Assembly (NCBI GenBank): GCA_964598235.1
Contig: CAZRAY010000008.1
Location: forward strand, 1-49,116
Length of the DNA: 49,116 nucleotides
Source of the DNA: UBA652 sp964598235
GTDB lineage: Bacteria > Pseudomonadota > Gammaproteobacteria > Nitrosococcales > Methylophagaceae
Direction of reading: 5' to 3'
Part shown: positions 48,789 through 49,116 of the stretch, one piece after another
Layout of the letters: every line of letters starts with the position of its first letter
Position numbering within the stretch: the stretch's first letter is position 1
Notes under the pieces: model-generated
Databases searched by the model: none
The model's input: the letters and a program-made list of their open reading frames with translations, nothing else
What the model was told of the DNA's origin: nothing
Made by a program: the position numbers and the translations under genes

Positions 48789-49116
48789 ATGCCTAGAAGA
48801 TTTTTAAAACGCTGCATGCCTGATCATAAAAAACTGCGCGCTCATCCGAGTTTGCAGCGGTTTGGGCGTGGTTTAATGGAGCCGCGTTTATGGCATTTGA
48901 ATCGCCGGTCGGTGTCGTTGGCATTGGCGATTGGTTTGTTTATCGGCTTTATGCCCATTATAGGCCAAACAATTGTCGCTGCCGCGCTAGCCATCTATTT
49001 TCGGGTCAATTTGCCCGTTGCCGTGATTGGTTCTTGGGTTTCAAATCCCTTCACCTTTGCACCGCTCTATTTTTACGCTTATAAAGTAGGTGCATGGCTA
49101 TTGCAGGTGCCGGTGG
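48789..49116 (+). CDS. DUF2062 family membrane protein, 3' end outside window
   Basis: The visible 109 codons begin MPRRFLKRCMPDHKKLR, a basic cytoplasmic start, then RFGRGLMEPRLWHLNRRSVSLALAIGLFIGFMP. The GxFxGFxP-type helix and SNPFTFAPLYFYAYKVG are hallmarks of DUF2062. It is an inner-membrane protein with at least two or three helices; the function is unassigned. The frame stays open to the window end. Its start is 64 bp after the phosphorylase stop, and no terminator is visible between. Confidence 0.9.
   Translation, partial: MPRRFLKRCMPDHKKLRAHPSLQRFGRGLMEPRLWHLNRRSVSLALAIGLFIGFMPIIGQTIVAAALAIYFRVNLPVAVIGSWVSNPFTFAPLYFYAYKVGAWLLQVPV

Noticed and set aside
1..49116. CRISPR array, insertion sequence, prophage or toxin-antitoxin pair.
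   Set aside because: No regularly spaced direct repeats, transposase, integrase or phage structural genes were found; the repeats present are isolated palindromic units.

Overview
The window reads as chromosomal DNA of a gammaproteobacterium with moderate to low-moderate GC. The evidence is the set and order of genes: fabA-fabB, ubiK-ppnP-comM, dapC-yffB-dapE, rep beside a cytochrome c5-type protein, a ynbABC-like lipid operon, an LdtD/MepK pair, and tcdA, trhO and purU. A complete sulfide-oxidation module and IPTL-CTERM surface proteins point to a free-living, probably aquatic and sulfide-exposed relative rather than an enteric bacterium. I cannot name a genus. The window starts inside der and ends inside a DUF2062 gene.

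Layout. 1-846 is the C-terminal part of der. 851-6323 (minus) is a four-gene block encoding an LCAT-like lipase/acyltransferase, a RoxA/MauG-like di-heme cytochrome, an acyltransferase-3 protein and a membrane-anchored catalase-like protein. 6439-8604 is rnr, followed by a tRNA-His with its own promoter and terminator. 8863-13622 is a plus-strand run for sulfide handling (persulfide dioxygenase-rhodanese fusion, sulfide:quinone reductase, SulP transporter, DUF1289, CopD-like). 13688-15433 is fabA-fabB. 15511-18289 holds a small hypothetical gene, a YbfF-like esterase, purU and an SDR gene. 18290-19480 has little coding: dispersed palindromic repeats, a strongly structured non-coding element and an orphan membrane protein. 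19483-22275 is the lysine/peptidoglycan precursor set dapE-yffB-dapC. 22360-25711 is an EamA transporter, a VOC protein, ubiK, ppnP and comM.

25723-30044 (minus) is a compact five-gene operon related to E. coli ynbABC (CDP-alcohol phosphatidyltransferase, CdsA-like protein, hydrolase-methyltransferase fusion), extended by an NTF2-like membrane protein and an isoprenylcysteine-methyltransferase-like membrane protein, with a TlpA-like thioredoxin gene upstream. 30688-35522 has rep, a cytochrome c, an oxidoreductase, an HExxH protein and tcdA. 35732-39529 has two sorting-signal surface proteins flanking a DUF4153 membrane protein. 39657-42384 is a CDF transporter, a YjjV-like TatD hydrolase and trhO. 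42466-47420 (minus) is a tight run btuF-btuD-btuC-ldtD-mepK. 47454-48724 is a purine salvage pair, then DUF2062.

The most interesting parts are the ynb-like operon, whose two CDP-lipid enzymes both lack canonical acidic metal ligands; the lipid/heme block at 0.85-6.3 kb; the multi-hairpin element at 18.46-18.76 kb; and a hairpin at 38.77-38.81 kb that is at once a terminator and the likely sequestered ribosome binding site of the next gene. I found no CRISPR array, IS element, integrase or phage gene.
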